A stretch of 64,000 nucleotides of DNA from Trifolium pratense (Eukaryota > Streptophyta > Magnoliopsida > Fabales > Fabaceae), in contig NC_060065.1 of NCBI RefSeq assembly GCF_020283565.1, forward strand, positions 36,072,409-36,136,408, given 5' to 3'. Shown piece after piece: positions 34,000 through 46,769 of the stretch. The stretch's first letter is position 1. Every line of letters starts with the position of its first letter. Made by a program: the position numbers and the translations under genes. The notes beneath the pieces were generated by a model. The model made no database searches. It was not told where the DNA came from and saw only the letters and a program-made list of their open reading frames with translations.

Positions 34000-35930
34000 T
34001 GCAATTCTGCGAGTTTATCTGAGGTTATTCAAACAATTTTGTAAGCAAACCAATTCAATGTTGATACCTTAGAAAGCATCTATGCCTTGATGTGTTTGTG
34101 AATATGATCCCAGCTTTTAGATTTATTTTGGAAGTGATTTATCATGTCATTGATAGTATAGTCCCAGTCCATTGGTTATATTCATTTTTCAAATTGGAAA
34201 TTTACGAGACATGACAAGGTTTGTGCAATGTTGTCGTTATTAAATGAACTTGGATCTCAGTCTCACACTCGAAAGTTAGTTCGAAGAGTGAGAGTCAAAC
34301 ACATAAATTGCACAGTTCAAATAGTCATACTGCCATATTTAATCATGTATGTCAACATTTTGACAAATACTTGCTCTTAAAGAATGAGTTGAACACAACT
34401 TTCTGATTATTAATAATAGTTCAAACTTCAAATCTCAATTTAAAATTTTCAAACCACTTCCTTTATTTGGTTATTTATGTATGTACCCCAAACAGCGTTG
34501 GTATGGTGCCGTCAAGGGCAGCATTAGTATCTGAGAATTAAGAGAAACATATCTGCAATTTTCATTGATAAAGTGACAATCTGATTGATGTTATGATATT
34601 TTTAAAGTGGTGTGTGCTACTGGTGACAATGTGGTTGATGTTAACCATATTTCTCGTCATCAGACGTTAGAAAATGCGAAAGAGAGCATAGGAAAACAAA
34701 ATATTCAGAATTACCACTGCTGTGAAAGATTTGAAGTATCCATTTTTGCTAAGTTTTTTTTGTTCCACATATTACTTTGCGATCTTTTTTTCTGATTAGG
34801 AATCAATATAAGAATGAATAAATATAAAGTTTTAGTTGGTGGATTAGTGAATGAGGGAGGACAGATTTTGATTGTGAATAAATATAAAATGTTTTTTTTA
34901 ATTAATTATTAATTTTAAAAAAATTGTTAGTTTATTATAATGAATGACTTTTTTCTTTAAAGAGAAAATACTTATTAATTTTCAATAGAAACTTTTCAAA
35001 ACAACTTCTCATTTTGAAATTTCTTCTGTTATAAAATTTATAAATCATATTTTATAAAAATTTATAACAAACACATAAAAACTCATAAAAATAATAATCA
35101 TTTTTCACAAGAAAAGTGATTTAGATTTAACACAAGCAGTAACTTCCGTTGGCAGTCTAATAAAAACTATAGAACCAATATCAAGATGATACCGGTGAGC
35201 ACAACCAGTAAAATGAAATAACAATTAAGTACTAAAAATGCTAGAAATTAAGGCTGTGTTTGAATGGCATATCTATATTCTATAGTACTTTTATAGAGTG
35301 AAATAACAATTCAATAAGACAAGCAAAAGCAAAAGCCATGATCCACAATCTCATAATCTTTCTGCCCTCCTCGAACAGATACCTTTGGAAAGAATTTTCA
35401 ACAATAAAAAGAGACATATATTAGCAATATGCAAAGTGTTACTTCATTTGGAAAGAGAGTAATTAATTACACTAGCTACTAATAAGCAGATAAAAATTGT
35501 TACATATAATGCTATAAGCAAATCAAACAACAACTAAAATTTAGCTCATCTATTTTACTTCATCTGTTTATGAAGAAAATTTAATAAATTAAGGCTTCAA
35601 AGTTTAACAGATGAAGTTTGGAACATATAAACCAATAAACAGATCAAGCAACAGTAATGCTATAAGAAATAATCAATTTTCGGAAGATGGAGTCTGGAAT
35701 ATATAAAGCTTTATAAGCAGATCAAACAACAACAATGAATCACCCATGAAAGTTTCAATTTCCCATGAAACAGATTAAATTTGGTACATACAACGCTGTA
35801 AACACTAACAATATAACCATAATAATATATTAATATTAACCAATTAATCAACAAAACAAAAGCAATTTTGCGGTCACAGCAGAAACAGAATAACTAAAAA
35901 AATGAAAAAAAAAAGCGTGAAAGAGAAAAA
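34000..35930. other. Noncoding DNA with a dispersed local repeat
   Basis: No intact gene. The stretch 34580-34690 (TGGTGACAATGTGGTTGATGTTAA then TTTCTCGTCATCAGA) recurs at 39170-39232, and the nearby GAAAGTTAGTTCGAAGAGTGAGAG (about 34273) resembles 39042-39066. These segments are therefore old duplicates of one another. Confidence 0.45.
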
Positions 35931-35936
35931 GAGAGA

Positions 35937-36733
35937 TTAGCCGAGAGAGAAGGATCTCCGGCGGGAGGGAGATTTCGACGGTGGGAGAGTGGTTGTGGTG
36001 TGCAGCTCCGGTGGTGGTTGCGGATGTTGGCCTCTTCCTCTTTGTGCATTGTTATTGCCTCTTCCATGGTTTGAGATCTTGAGAGCTTGTTCTTCCTCTC
36101 TGATCTTATGAATCTTCATCTTGCCTTCATGAACAAGCAAGCTGCTTTGCAGTTCATCAATTGACATTTGCAGTCACATCATGAGATTCTTCAATTGCAC
36201 AAGTTACATACTCAAACTTTGAAGTCATATATCTCAAGATCTTCTCACCAAATCGTGCTTTCAGCCATTCTTTCACCACGTGCAGTCACCGTTTTAGCTA
36301 TAGCTAGGGTTCTTGTAAAGAAATCATTCACTGATTCATCATCCTTCATGCAAAGAGTCTCAAAATCACGCCTTAGACTCTGCAATTGATCCCTCTTTAC
36401 TTTTGTCGAACCCTGATACTTTGTTCTCATTGAATCCCATATTTGTTTGGAAGTATTGCGTTCAAGAATTGTTTCAAGAATTGAACGATCTATAGACTGA
36501 AATAGGTGATTTTTTACCTTCAGACCCTTCAATTTGCTTTCATTTGCTGCTTGAATTTGTGGCGGTGTAGCATTTGCAGGTGCTACAACGACTCCATCTT
36601 CAATTAAGCTCCAATATTCTTTCGATCTAATCAAATTCTCCATTAATTCGGCCCAGTGATCATAAAATCCATCGAATTTGGGAATGGATGGTTGCATAAA
36701 CGAAGAAGATTCTGCCATTGTTGCAGAGAACAA
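35937..36733 (-). pseudogene. Ty1/copia gag remnant (UBN2/DUF4219 type)
   Basis: Starting at 36733 the minus strand reads MAESSSFMQPSIPKFDGFYD followed by HWAELMENLIRSKEYWSLIE, the standard start of a plant copia gag. It continues LQSLRRDFETLCMKDDESVN. A frameshift at about 36250 (after MAEST) and another at about 36165 (before IDELQSSLLVHE) break it. The last frame ends in an RGRGQ/Pro-rich tail at 35937, just where a zinc knuckle and protease would follow. No pol is present. The element's own primer site and LTR lie immediately upstream. Confidence 0.85.
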
Positions 36734-36825
36734 TGCAAATCTCGAAGCTTAAGACTCAAGAAACGGTTGCACCGTTGTAACAGAAAAGAAGAAAATGTAA
36801 CTAACTTTTTCTAAGGCACAGTGAA

Positions 36826-37002
36826 GGCTCTAGATACCAATTGTTAGGAGAGAAAAGTGTTTTTCATTAATTGCAAAAGTGATTACAATGGTCCTATATA
36901 TAGGACAGGTTCAAGCAAAGACTTGGCTTGGCACGCAGACCTTGCCCTGCTAAGCTTAAGCATGCGCGCGCCTATGAGCACTTATTCTAGCTAGGCCTAA
37001 CA
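36826..37002 (-). mobile_element. 5' LTR and primer-binding site of the copia remnant
   Basis: LTR 36842-37002 (161 bp), bounded by inverted TGTTAGG/CCTAACA, contains TATATATAGG. It is followed (minus strand) by TTGGTATCTAGAGCC (36826-36840), complementary to initiator tRNA-Met apart from one insertion. Together with the gag this is the 5' end of one element. I found no 3' LTR left of 35937, so the element is truncated. Confidence 0.75.
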
Positions 37003-37116
37003 AAATTTTGATCTCACTCATACTAATTAAGCAACAAATTAAATTATTGTATGTAATGTTGTGCAATAATGCATATATAAGTGTGGTTTCTAATATATCT
37101 TGTTTGTATTGGCAGG

Positions 37117-37304
37117 CATTAGATTTTGTGATAGGTGAAGCAAAAAAGAATGGTGTGCGTTTGATTTTGAGGTTGGTGAGCAATTACAAGGATTTTGGAG
37201 GAAGGCCCCAATATGTGCAGTGGGCTAATAGTAGTGGTGTTCAGGTCAATAATGATGATGACTTTTACTTACACAAATCCTAACCATATCAAAGTACGTA
37301 GCTC
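37117..37304 (+). pseudogene. Orphan exon of a GH5 mannan endo-1,4-beta-mannosidase
   Basis: After a preserved acceptor (TATTGGCAG, ending 37116) the plus strand reads [20 protein letters not shown], then [14 protein letters not shown] and [11 protein letters not shown]. This is one internal exon of plant endo-beta-mannanases, which cut mannans of the cell wall. A small indel then shifts the frame, after which TNPNHIK is followed by a GT donor (AAAGTACGTA, about 37294). I find no neighbouring exons with the catalytic glutamates for several kilobases on either side. It lies directly beside the copia LTR, so it may have been displaced with it. Confidence 0.85.
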
Positions 37305-37689
37305 TAATATTAGTTTGGGAACTAATTAAACAATTATTTTCTTTTGAAAAAATAAAAGAGTTAATTTTTAGTCGAATCCAATTTATAAGAGAAACCATTT
37401 ATCTTGCTTTTAACCAATTAGAAACTATATGAAAGCCATTTATCGTGCTTGCTTCAATATATGTCATTATAGTGTAATACTAATAAATAAAGACACCTCA
37501 CAAATGTTACAAAAACATTTTCTCTAGATGTAGTGATTTGCGTGACCAAAACTATCATATCATCAATCCATGGACTAATTGTGTTCTGCCTTGTTTAGTT
37601 GTTCGCGTTCACGTATAGAAGTAACTACATCTATAATGACATTAGACATCTTAACTAAATTAGTATAGTTTGGTTCTTAAAGTGGATGA

Positions 37690-38260
37690 GCTATGATTAT
37701 TATAAGCTAAAAGAATAGAGGACATTAGACATCTTAACTAAATTAGTTTTTCCATAAAGAAGACAAAACAACTCAAACAATGCATATATCAACTTATAAT
37801 AGGCATGTATGGGTCGCGTGGGGGGGGGGTGGGTGGGGGGGGGGTGGGGGTGGGTTTGGAGCCCTGCTTGCCCCCTTCCAACTGTCAACTCGTTTTGGTT
37901 AAGTGAAATTAAAACGTAGATTCAACTCATAAACTCGTAGAGTTTACCTCATATTAAAATGAATATATATTTTAACTTATTTAATTTTGAAAGTAATATG
38001 AAATTAATAATTTTATTTTTAATTTGAAATTTAAGTGTTATGAATATTAATTAAAGAAAATATGATAAAATTAATATATTTAAATAGTTTTTTTTTTTAA
38101 AAAAATATTGAATAATTCACACTTAATTGATTTTATCTCATTCTCATTAGTTAAATATGACTATATATAGTAGTAATAAATTTGTTAAAAGTGAGTTGTT
38201 TTTACAATTTTATACTTTATGAGAAGTACTTTGAAAACATATCATGGAACTGTGTGATAA
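37690..38260. other. AT-rich spacer with a G-run cluster
   Basis: At 37819-37855 the plus strand has six or more runs of 3-10 G separated by single T bases, able to form G-quadruplexes. The rest is AT-rich and noncoding. Confidence 0.5.
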
Positions 38261-38265
38261 CCACG

Positions 38266-38559
38266 TAGCATATTAGAATTTGAGAGGTCTATACTCAATC
38301 ACAAAAACTAGCTTGAGAGTTGAGGTTTGCACTACACTTATAAAGGCTATCCTATGCCACATCTCTAGCCAATGTGAGACTTTTAACATACCCCCTCACG
38401 TCCAGAACTGAACAAGCTGGAACGTGGAATCAACAACAACGCGTGGTCCAAATATGGGAGGTCTCCACAACAAACAAAAAATTGATCTAGGATAGACTCT
38501 GATATCATATTAGAATTTGAGAGGCCTATTCTAGCCAATGTGAGACTTCTAACATAGCA
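38266..38559 (-). mobile_element. TRIM retrotransposon with 5-bp target duplication
   Basis: Left LTR 38271-38388 (118 bp, TATTAGAATTTGAGAGGTCT to TTTTAACA). The right LTR 38508-38554 starts and ends alike but has lost about 71 bp of its middle. Between them are a polypurine tract (plus strand CCCCCTCACG) and the primer site GACTCTGATATCA beside the right LTR. TAGCA flanks the element at 38266-38270 and 38555-38559, the 5-bp duplication expected of LTR integrases. Same class as the elements at 3280 and 55075. Confidence 0.85.
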
Positions 38560-41500
38560 AACTATTAATTCTTTCGCATTTTACTAAAGAATACAAGTTG
38601 ATCTGTAAGATGAAAACGATCTAGATCATGTACATGATTCAGGGGAAGGCCTAGATTGTGTACATATCAACTTTTCCTTTACCTTTTCCATATTTTGCAG
38701 CATTGTAATTAGTTTCTAATTTTGTTGATTCAAATAAGATGTACTAATTAAATCTAGAGGAGATCTCATCTTACCACCAACATTCAATAATCAAGGGTCA
38801 TTTTGTACAACACAAGAGTTTTTCGATTGGATTATAAATTTATGTTAAACTTCACGAATCTAAGGTCTATTTTCATTATGTTCATTCTCTAATGTTTGTT
38901 GTCAATTTTCTAGGTTCATGGCTTTGTTTTTGATGATTGCATCGATGGTACAAGAAATGTATCGCTGATCATAAATTGGAGAGTTGATGGACAACATTTT
39001 CCAATAATATTTTCCTTACCACTCCTCAATGTTACTCTCAGAAATTAGTTCAAAGATTGAGGGTGGAGAAAAATAAATATACATTGCACAACCCAACATG
39101 ATTTGAACAATGTGATGTAACCAGTGCCCACATCGTCTAATGCATGTTAATGACATGATTATGATATTTTCAAAGCAGTGTATGTTAATGGTGACAATAT
39201 GGTTGATGTTAAGTATGTTTCTCATCATTAGAAAGACACATTATACAAAGAAATAACGTGAACAAGAAATGTCATTTTTTGAAAGATTTCAAGTTTCTAA
39301 TCATAAAATTGCTTTGCTGCAAAATATGGAAAAAGGAAAAAGAAAGTTGATCCATAAGATGAAAATTTGAATAACCTTGCTTTTCCTTTTACCCATATTT
39401 TGTAGGATTGTAATTAGTTTCTATTTTTGTTGTTTAGTTTTGATTCTTGAGAGAATCCAAACTCCATTGAGTATAATCAATTAGTTACACAACACATTCT
39501 TGGGGAGGCGTGAAGAGCTCTAAGCTATAACCTAATTGAAATTATCAAATCAATGCATGAACTTGAATTGGATTACAGTTAGTCTATAATGTATGAAGTA
39601 TCTACAAATAATTTCACGATATCATGGAAAGCTTGTGGCGGCCTATATAAGCACTTGTACGATGCATTAGTGGTGGCAGACTCATAAAAATTATAAAGTC
39701 TGACCAAATTTTTACATGTTACATAATACTCCGAAAATCTTAGTTTTGAACAAATCATCTAAAAATTACTAACCCCTAAAAATATCAATTTTGTTTTACA
39801 TGTCCGAAAATCTTAGTTTTGAACAAATCATCTAAAAATTACTAACCCCTAAAAATACCAATTTTGTTTTGTCAGAATCCGGACAACCGGCCAAATCTAC
39901 TGAACCTTAGCTCCGCCCATGCATGCCTCATAGCACCCACATCCATTGTATTTGTAGTCATTCTATCTCTTTAAATGAACCACACTTATCCTACTTTTTA
40001 TTGTAAAATTGAACAAATATCCTACATAAAATTAAACAAATATTTTTTTTTTAGTACAAAACATACAAAAATGAATTATTAATAAATACTGTAAAGAAGA
40101 AAAATGATACTGTTAGCTGTAAAGTGCAAATTACTACAACTGTGAGCACCGCCATTTTATGTTGACTTGAATGATACATCGATGTGTTCTGACTGAGTCT
40201 AGTTGTACTTCTACTCCAATCCACAATCATCGCCGACACACCACAAATGTCAACGTTCACAACTTGCTCAAAACTGCTCCATCAAAAGGTAAGCTGACTC
40301 AGTATATTTTTTTATTTTATTTTAACATCGACAACAATGATGTTTAAATATCGGACTTCATGTATATCACCTAAACTACTTTCTATTAGATCAAATCTAA
40401 TAGTTTAAGCGGAATAAGCTTTGAATATACAACCGTGTGTAGACTTATTAACTTTATGCGCTCTATGATTTGAATTAGGTACATTCGACACTTTATCTAT
40501 ATGAACTCAACTAAATCAAGTTATTCGATTAAGAATGGATAGTTCCAATTATAATTAAGATGTTCGATTTTAGTGACTTCTCAACATATTTTTACTATTG
40601 ATGTTTATTTAATGTGTTTGGAATTAATCATCGGATTGACAATACAATTTTTTAATTACTTTTTCACTGGATTAAAATGCTCCAAAATGTACCATCCTAA
40701 ATCAAACTTGTATTCTTTTTCGGCAGGAAAACCTAGTTACCAATGATCTTAGCATCTTAACAATGATATTCAAAATTAATTAATCTTTATTTTTTTTTTT
40801 GTTTCAAAGTAAAATCTGACAAAAATATTGTTCCATCCAGAAATTGAACTATCAGGTTCTCTCGAACGATTTGTTTTTTGATAAAGTTCATTAACCACTT
40901 ATAAGCCCAATGTCTTGATTAATTAAATTAATCTTTAATTTAGTTTATAAAATACTATTCTCTTGCAATTATCTCTTTTAAAATATTCAAAAACATTAGT
41001 TAATCTCTAACTTATATGCAAAATTGTCTCATTAGTGTGATAGCATATTAACATATGTACAACATATATTAATTAAGTGACAAATTTTATATGTATTTTT
41101 TAAATAAAAACTAGTTACTATTTAGATACTTTAAAAATTAATTTTAGGGAAAGTGACATTTCAGAGATGAAATTGAAACTACTCATTTACTTTTATAGTG
41201 ACATTTAATGGTAGTTGACAAATATAAAGGTTCTACCGACCATATATACGTATTAAGGCATGGGCAATATAAGATTACTACTATATACTCCATATTTCCA
41301 CTTTTATCCTTTAAATGATTGATTGGAGTTCATCAACTTATATTTTATTTGCTTATTCATATCTTCTCTATTATTCAAAGGAGAAAGAAATATTACCAAT
41401 GTATTTTCCATTTACAACCTTTATTACTTTTCATAAAAACAAGTAAAATAACTAAGAAAATTTTGCTTAACAAATAATTATATAATTCAAAGCTTTTTCT

Positions 41501-42050
41501 TTTTTAAACCACCCATTTATAATTTAGGAGTATTTACCCATCAACAAATAAGAACAAGTCATATGCATGTAAAATAAAAATATTACTAGTTGTGGATCCA
41601 CATGCAAGACTTGTCTAATTTTAAATGAACAAATGAAATGAGTTATAGATCCATATCCGTTAATTTTCCTAACATTCTCATCACTCCAAAATGCAACAAA
41701 CAAAGAGTCAAAGACAATAGAAATACCAGTATACTACAAATGGTCCCTTAAAATAGAAGAAAAAAAAATACTACATATGGTTATACTGATCATACACCAT
41801 TAAATCTAATGGCATCATTTTCATTCAATTTCACATTATGTCCGCGTAAATTTAATGCACCTAGCTACCAAAAATATCCTCAACCATACATAAAATCCTT
41901 AAATCTTAGGCCCATTTCTCTTACACTTCCACCACTACATATAGATTTCCTCATCTCACAATCTCTTCATCCAATCCATCTCTCTCACTCTCTCTTATTA
42001 CCCCATTAGCCATTATCAATATTTTGTAACATTTTCTTGCTTCAAATTTT
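38560..42050. other. Intergenic DNA upstream of the GDSL array
   Basis: No gene supported. A 73-bp direct tandem repeat (CCGAAAATCTTAGTTTTGAA...) has copies at 39731-39803 and 39804-39876. The segment at about 39665-39920 ends in TTAGCTCCGCCCATGCA, like the ends of hAT elements of the GTGGCGGAGCTAA family. The last 150 bp before 42053 are CT-rich and may hold the leader of the first GDSL gene. Confidence 0.4.
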
Positions 42051-42052
42051 CA

Positions 42053-45000
42053 ATGGCATTTAGGGACCTCTCTATGATGAATATAGGGATAGTTGTTTTG
42101 GTTTTAACTCTGTGGAGTGGAATTGGCAATGCACAACAAGTACCTTGTTATTTTATTTTTGGGGACTCTTTGGTGGATAATGGTAACAATAACCAACTCA
42201 CTTCAATAGCTAAAGCTAATTATTTTCCTTATGGAATTGACTTTCCTCAAGGACCAACTGGAAGATTTTCAAATGGCAAAACTGCTGTTGATGTTATCGG
42301 TGAGATATTGATTTTTGAATTTAATTCATTTTGTATAACTACAAAATATTTATTTTAATAAAAAATAACTTTTCTTTTTCTTTTCGGAAAAGTAAGCTAG
42401 CATGATCCTCCATCATTTCAAAATATAAGTAAAAATTACTCAATAAAAGTGAATGTATTTACTCAAATTTGTTTGATTATTTTTCTTATATTTTGGGACG
42501 GATAGAGTATTTTTCTTAGTTAGCTTATGGGTCCGTTTGTGTTTATAAAAAATAATTTTTATATAGAAATATTTTTTTTTAGATATTTTATTTTTAAAAA
42601 CATAGAAGTTATTTTGTGTCTGATTATCATAAAACAAATTATTTGGAATATTACATTTTATAGGTAGGGGTCGAGTTCGAACTCGAGATTAAGAAATTAC
42701 TCAAAATAGCTTCTCTATTTGACAAACAATTTTTATCTTTTTCAGATTCTCATTTTTCTCAAAAAATCTATAAGAAACAGATGAAAATTTCTGAAAGTAA
42801 TTATTTTTGCTGCGTAAAAAAAAAAGTGATTATTTTTGATTAAGAAAGCGACTTTTTAAAAAAAAAACCTAACAAAAGGTGATTTTTTAATCATAATGAG
42901 GTCATATATTGTCCTCCTTCTGTTTTGAAATAGTTATCACGGTTATCTATTGCAAATATGTCAATATATAACTTTAACCACTAACATCTTTAATTTTATA
43001 TTATTCAAAATTATAAAAAAAATTATATTTATAAAATACTCAATGAAATAAATCTAACATCTTATATACTGATATTTATCTATCTTATATGCTGTATACA
43101 TTTTGAGACGGAGGAATGGTGGTACTTACTATTATTGCTCTAGTTTGTTTATCTTTCTCAAGTATATTTATAACTTTACTCTTTAATTAAACTAATTGTT
43201 TTCCTTTTTTACTAAAGTTTTCTTTTACTCTTGTGACTTGTCTAACATTTGATTGAAATTTAACAGCTGAACAATTGGGATTCAATGGTTACATACCTTC
43301 CTATGCCAATGCTAGGGGCAGAAGCATACTCCAAGGAGTCAATTATGCTTCAGCAGCTGCTGGAATCAGAGAGGAAACAGGACAACAATTGGTACCTAAT
43401 TTTCTCCTATGCTTCAAATATCATCACATGATAATTTTTTCTCCAATTTTGTAACAACATAGTCATTATTATTTCTACTTTGTAGGGACAAAGAATTAGT
43501 TTTAGAGGGCAGGTTCAAAATTACCAAAGGACAGTGTCCCAATTGGTTAATTATTTTGGAGATGAGGCCACTACTGCAAATTATCTTAGTAAATGCATTT
43601 ATACAATTGGAATGGGTAGCAATGATTATCTTAACAACTATTTCATGCCTCAAATTTATTCTAGTAGTAGACAATACACACCTCAACAGTATGCTAATGT
43701 TCTTCTTCAAGCATATGCTCAGCAGCTCAGGGTTAGTGATCTCTAGTTCTCTATGCATCTTTTTCCTTTTCACTTTTTTTTATATAACCATAGTATTTAC
43801 TAAATATTTGGCAAAATTATATCTTTATTCTTTAAGTTATTTTTAAACTTTTTTGTTCAAATATTTTTGAGCTTTTAAGTATTTTTCGTACCATTTTGAT
43901 TCTTTAAGTTATAAATTTTGGACTTTTTAATTAGTCATTTTTTCATTCGAGTACGTCAAATGTTTCATTCTTGCTTAGTAAAATGCATAATCACCAACAT
44001 TTAAATGTCACATCTGAAACATATGACAGACTTAAATGTAAAACCGACATAAAGAACAAAAGTGTCTAACCTTTATAATTTAAGGAATAAAATTGAATGA
44101 AAAATGTGTTTAAATTTTAGGGTAAATGATCATTTACCCCCTCGCAAAATAAGCAAATTTTCGTTTACCCCCCTATGCATATTTTTTTTCTGTTTACCCC
44201 CCTGCAAAAAATAGATTCACTCATTTTGCCCCCTTTGTGTACAGCAGGACATGTGATTGTGCAAATTTGCTGACGTGGCTTGTACACGTGGAAAAAAACA
44301 TTTATATTTATTTTTAAATTCCACGTCAGATAATATTTTTTTCAAAATCAAAAACTTTTCCTACAAAATTAATAAAACGAATTTTTTTTCCAAAATTAAA
44401 AGAAAATCCTACAAATAAATTTTTTTTCCCTACAAAATTTTTAAAAATTCCTACAAATAGTTTCTTTTTGTACAAAATTATTTTTTTTTTCCTAAAATAA
44501 AAAAAATGAATTTTCATATTTTTCTCCCAAATAAAGTTTATTTTCAAAATAAAGATTTTAAAAATTTATTTTCAAATCTTTTTGGTTTAAAAAAAACAGA
44601 ATCTTCGCCGGTTTGCTTCCACCGTCGTGATCATATTCGTCGTAGTCTTCTTCAATCACCGGAATTGTCTTCTGCTTCTTCTATTTTTCTAGTTCTAGGG
44701 AAAATGATTTTGGTATAAGAGGAAAACTCGAATAAAACTTCTTTTTCTATTTTTTTTAATTCAAAGAGATTAACAAAAAAATAATGTTTTGTTTTTAAAA
44801 AATAAAGATCATCTTTTTTTAATTCAAAAAGATTTGAAAATAAATCTTTAAAATTTTTATTTTGAAAATAAACTTTATTTTGGAGTAAATATTTATTTTG
44901 GGAGCAAAATAAGAAAATTCAGTTTTTTTTTGTTGGAAATTTTTAAAATTCTTTGTAGGAAAAAAAAATTTATTTGTAGGATTTTTTTGGGAAAAAAAAA

Positions 45001-46372
45001 TCCATTTTTTTATTTTGTAGGAATTTTTTTATTAAAAAAAATATATTATCTGACGTGGAATTTAAAAAATAAATATTAATTGTTTTTTCCACGTGTACAA
45101 GCCATGTCAGCAGATTTGCACATTCACATGTCCTGCTGTATACACGGGGGGCAAAATGAGTGAATCTATTTTTTGTAGGGGGGTAAACAGAAAAAAAATC
45201 TGCATAGGGGGGTAAACGAAAATTTGCTTATTTTGCAGGGGGGTAAATGATCATTTACCCTAAATTTTATAGCTTAAGAGATCAAAATGAAGAAAAAATT
45301 TGAAGACCAACGTGTAACAATTATTTATTTTAAAAGATAACTTATGAGATCAATAATATAATTTAAGCCATTTTTTATTTGTTATATATAAAGTCTAAAG
45401 TAATTTACTCAAAAAATAAAAAAGTCTAAAGTAATAGTTCTTGTAAGCTTAACTCACTTTTTAGGGACATCACATAATATATCTAGGGACCGAAATTCGA
45501 TCACTCCAATTATTTTCACCTTAAGAGTCATACTAATATTTTCATCTCTTCTTTGTTTTTATTTATTTTTTTATTTTAAAAAATATAGAGTTATGTTATT
45601 TTTTAAAAAATATAGTTATTAAGTTGTGTTTACTTTTTTTGACAAAAGTTGTGTTTACTTTTTTTGACAAAAGTTGTGTTATTAGAAGCCAAAAAAATGT
45701 TAACAAAAAAATTAATTTATGTATTTATGTTTCAGATTCTATACAACTATGGGGCAAGAAAAATGGCATTATTTGGGGTGGGTCAAATAGGTTGCAGCCC
45801 AAATGAATTGGCCACAAACAGCCCAGATGGTAGAACTTGTGTATCAAGAATCAATTCTGCAAATCAATTATTCAACAATGGATTAAAATCTCTTGTGGAT
45901 CAACTCAATAACCAATTTCCTGATGCAAGATTCATCTATGTAAATGTCTATGGTATCTTTCAAGAAATCATAAGCAACCCATCAGCCTTTGGTAATTATT
46001 TTCTCCGTAATTGTTTTTGAAAACTCAGTATTCGGGCACAACAATCGACTAATTCGAGGGGAGCAATTTTTTTTAAATTCATAATTTATCATTTTATAGT
46101 ATATGCTAATTTTTTTTTTCTTTCAAAATTTGGGTGTTTAATTTTCAGGTTTTAGAGTTACAAATGCAGGATGTTGTGGTATAGGAAGGAACAATGGTCA
46201 AATTACATGTCTGCCGGGACAAAATCCATGTAGGGATAGAAATGGGTACCTATTTTGGGATGCATTTCATCCAACTGAGGCTGGAAATACTGTTATTGGT
46301 AGGAGAGCTTACAATGCTCAATCTGCATCAGATGCTTACCCTATCGATATCAATCGCTTAGCTCAAATCTAA
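42053..46372 (+). CDS. GDSL esterase/lipase 1, 365 aa, five exons
   Basis: Exons 42053-42299, 43267-43391, 43486-43731, 45736-45991 and 46149-46372, with GT-AG introns of phases 1, 0, 0 and 1. A signal peptide ([17 protein letters not shown], residues 11-27) leads to the SGNH hydrolase fold. Block I is [12 protein letters not shown] with the nucleophile Ser39, the oxyanion glycine is in NYASAAAGI, block III is [10 protein letters not shown] with Asn170, and block V is WDAFHPTE with Asp329 and His332. The length is normal for the plant family. These enzymes hydrolyse acyl esters of lipids, cutin-type or other wall esters; the substrate cannot be read from sequence. It is the first of three tandem copies. 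Intron 3 (2 kb) carries a 1141-bp foldback transposon at 44120-45260, which leaves both splice sites untouched. The C-terminus ends DINRLAQI. Confidence 0.93.
42411..42510. mobile_element. Diverged Stowaway-like MITE in intron 1 of GDSL 1
   Basis: Ends CCTCCATCATTTCAAAATATAAG and CTTATATTTTGGGACGGA are degraded forms of the CCCTCCGTCCCAAAATATAAG terminus. A second, weaker candidate follows at 42918-43115 (TCCTCCTTCTGTTTTGAAATAG...TTTTGAGACGGAGGA). Confidence 0.6.
44111..45269. mobile_element. 1141-bp foldback (Mutator-like) element with 9-bp TSD in intron 3 of GDSL 1
   Basis: The element occupies 44120-45260. Its ends are GGGTAAATGATCATTTACCC in both orientations, and the arms are inverted copies for about 470 bp each (landmarks GTTTACCCCCCT, CATTTTGCCCCC, GCTGACGTGGCTTGTACACGTGG and their complements). 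The loop (about 44600-44810) is GC-richer and reads like a scrap of coding DNA (CTTCGCCGGTTTGCTTCCAC...). The flanking 9-bp repeat TAAATTTTA (44111-44119 and 45261-45269) is the length made by Mutator transposases. No transposase is encoded. Confidence 0.88.
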
Positions 46373-46769
46373 AGAGTTTTGTTTTGGGTCAAGTAGCCCG
46401 AGATCGAACTATAATATCCGAATATTACAATATTTTTATTAATTGAGTTATGTTTACGGATATAAGAGTGTTTTTTTTTTTGGGTTACATTAAGAAGTAT
46501 TTAGTGGTGCTAATAAGTTGTGCCACAACTATTGTCATAATATGTATTGTTCATGTACGAAGGCATCTAAAATATGTCTTATCTTTCTTTTTTTTTTCAA
46601 AGGTTAAGTTTAATTTGTCTTTAACAACATTTTGTAATAGTATTTGATTTAGTGTTTGATTATAGTGAATACTATTTAACGGTTGGTGACATTTCCAAAG
46701 AAAATGGACAAAATTGACGAAATATTATTTTCTTTCAATATTATGTTTTTTAATGGGGAATTAGAAACT

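Noticed and set aside
43414..43773. Minus-strand 119-codon frame
   Set aside because: Antisense to exon 3 of GDSL 1.
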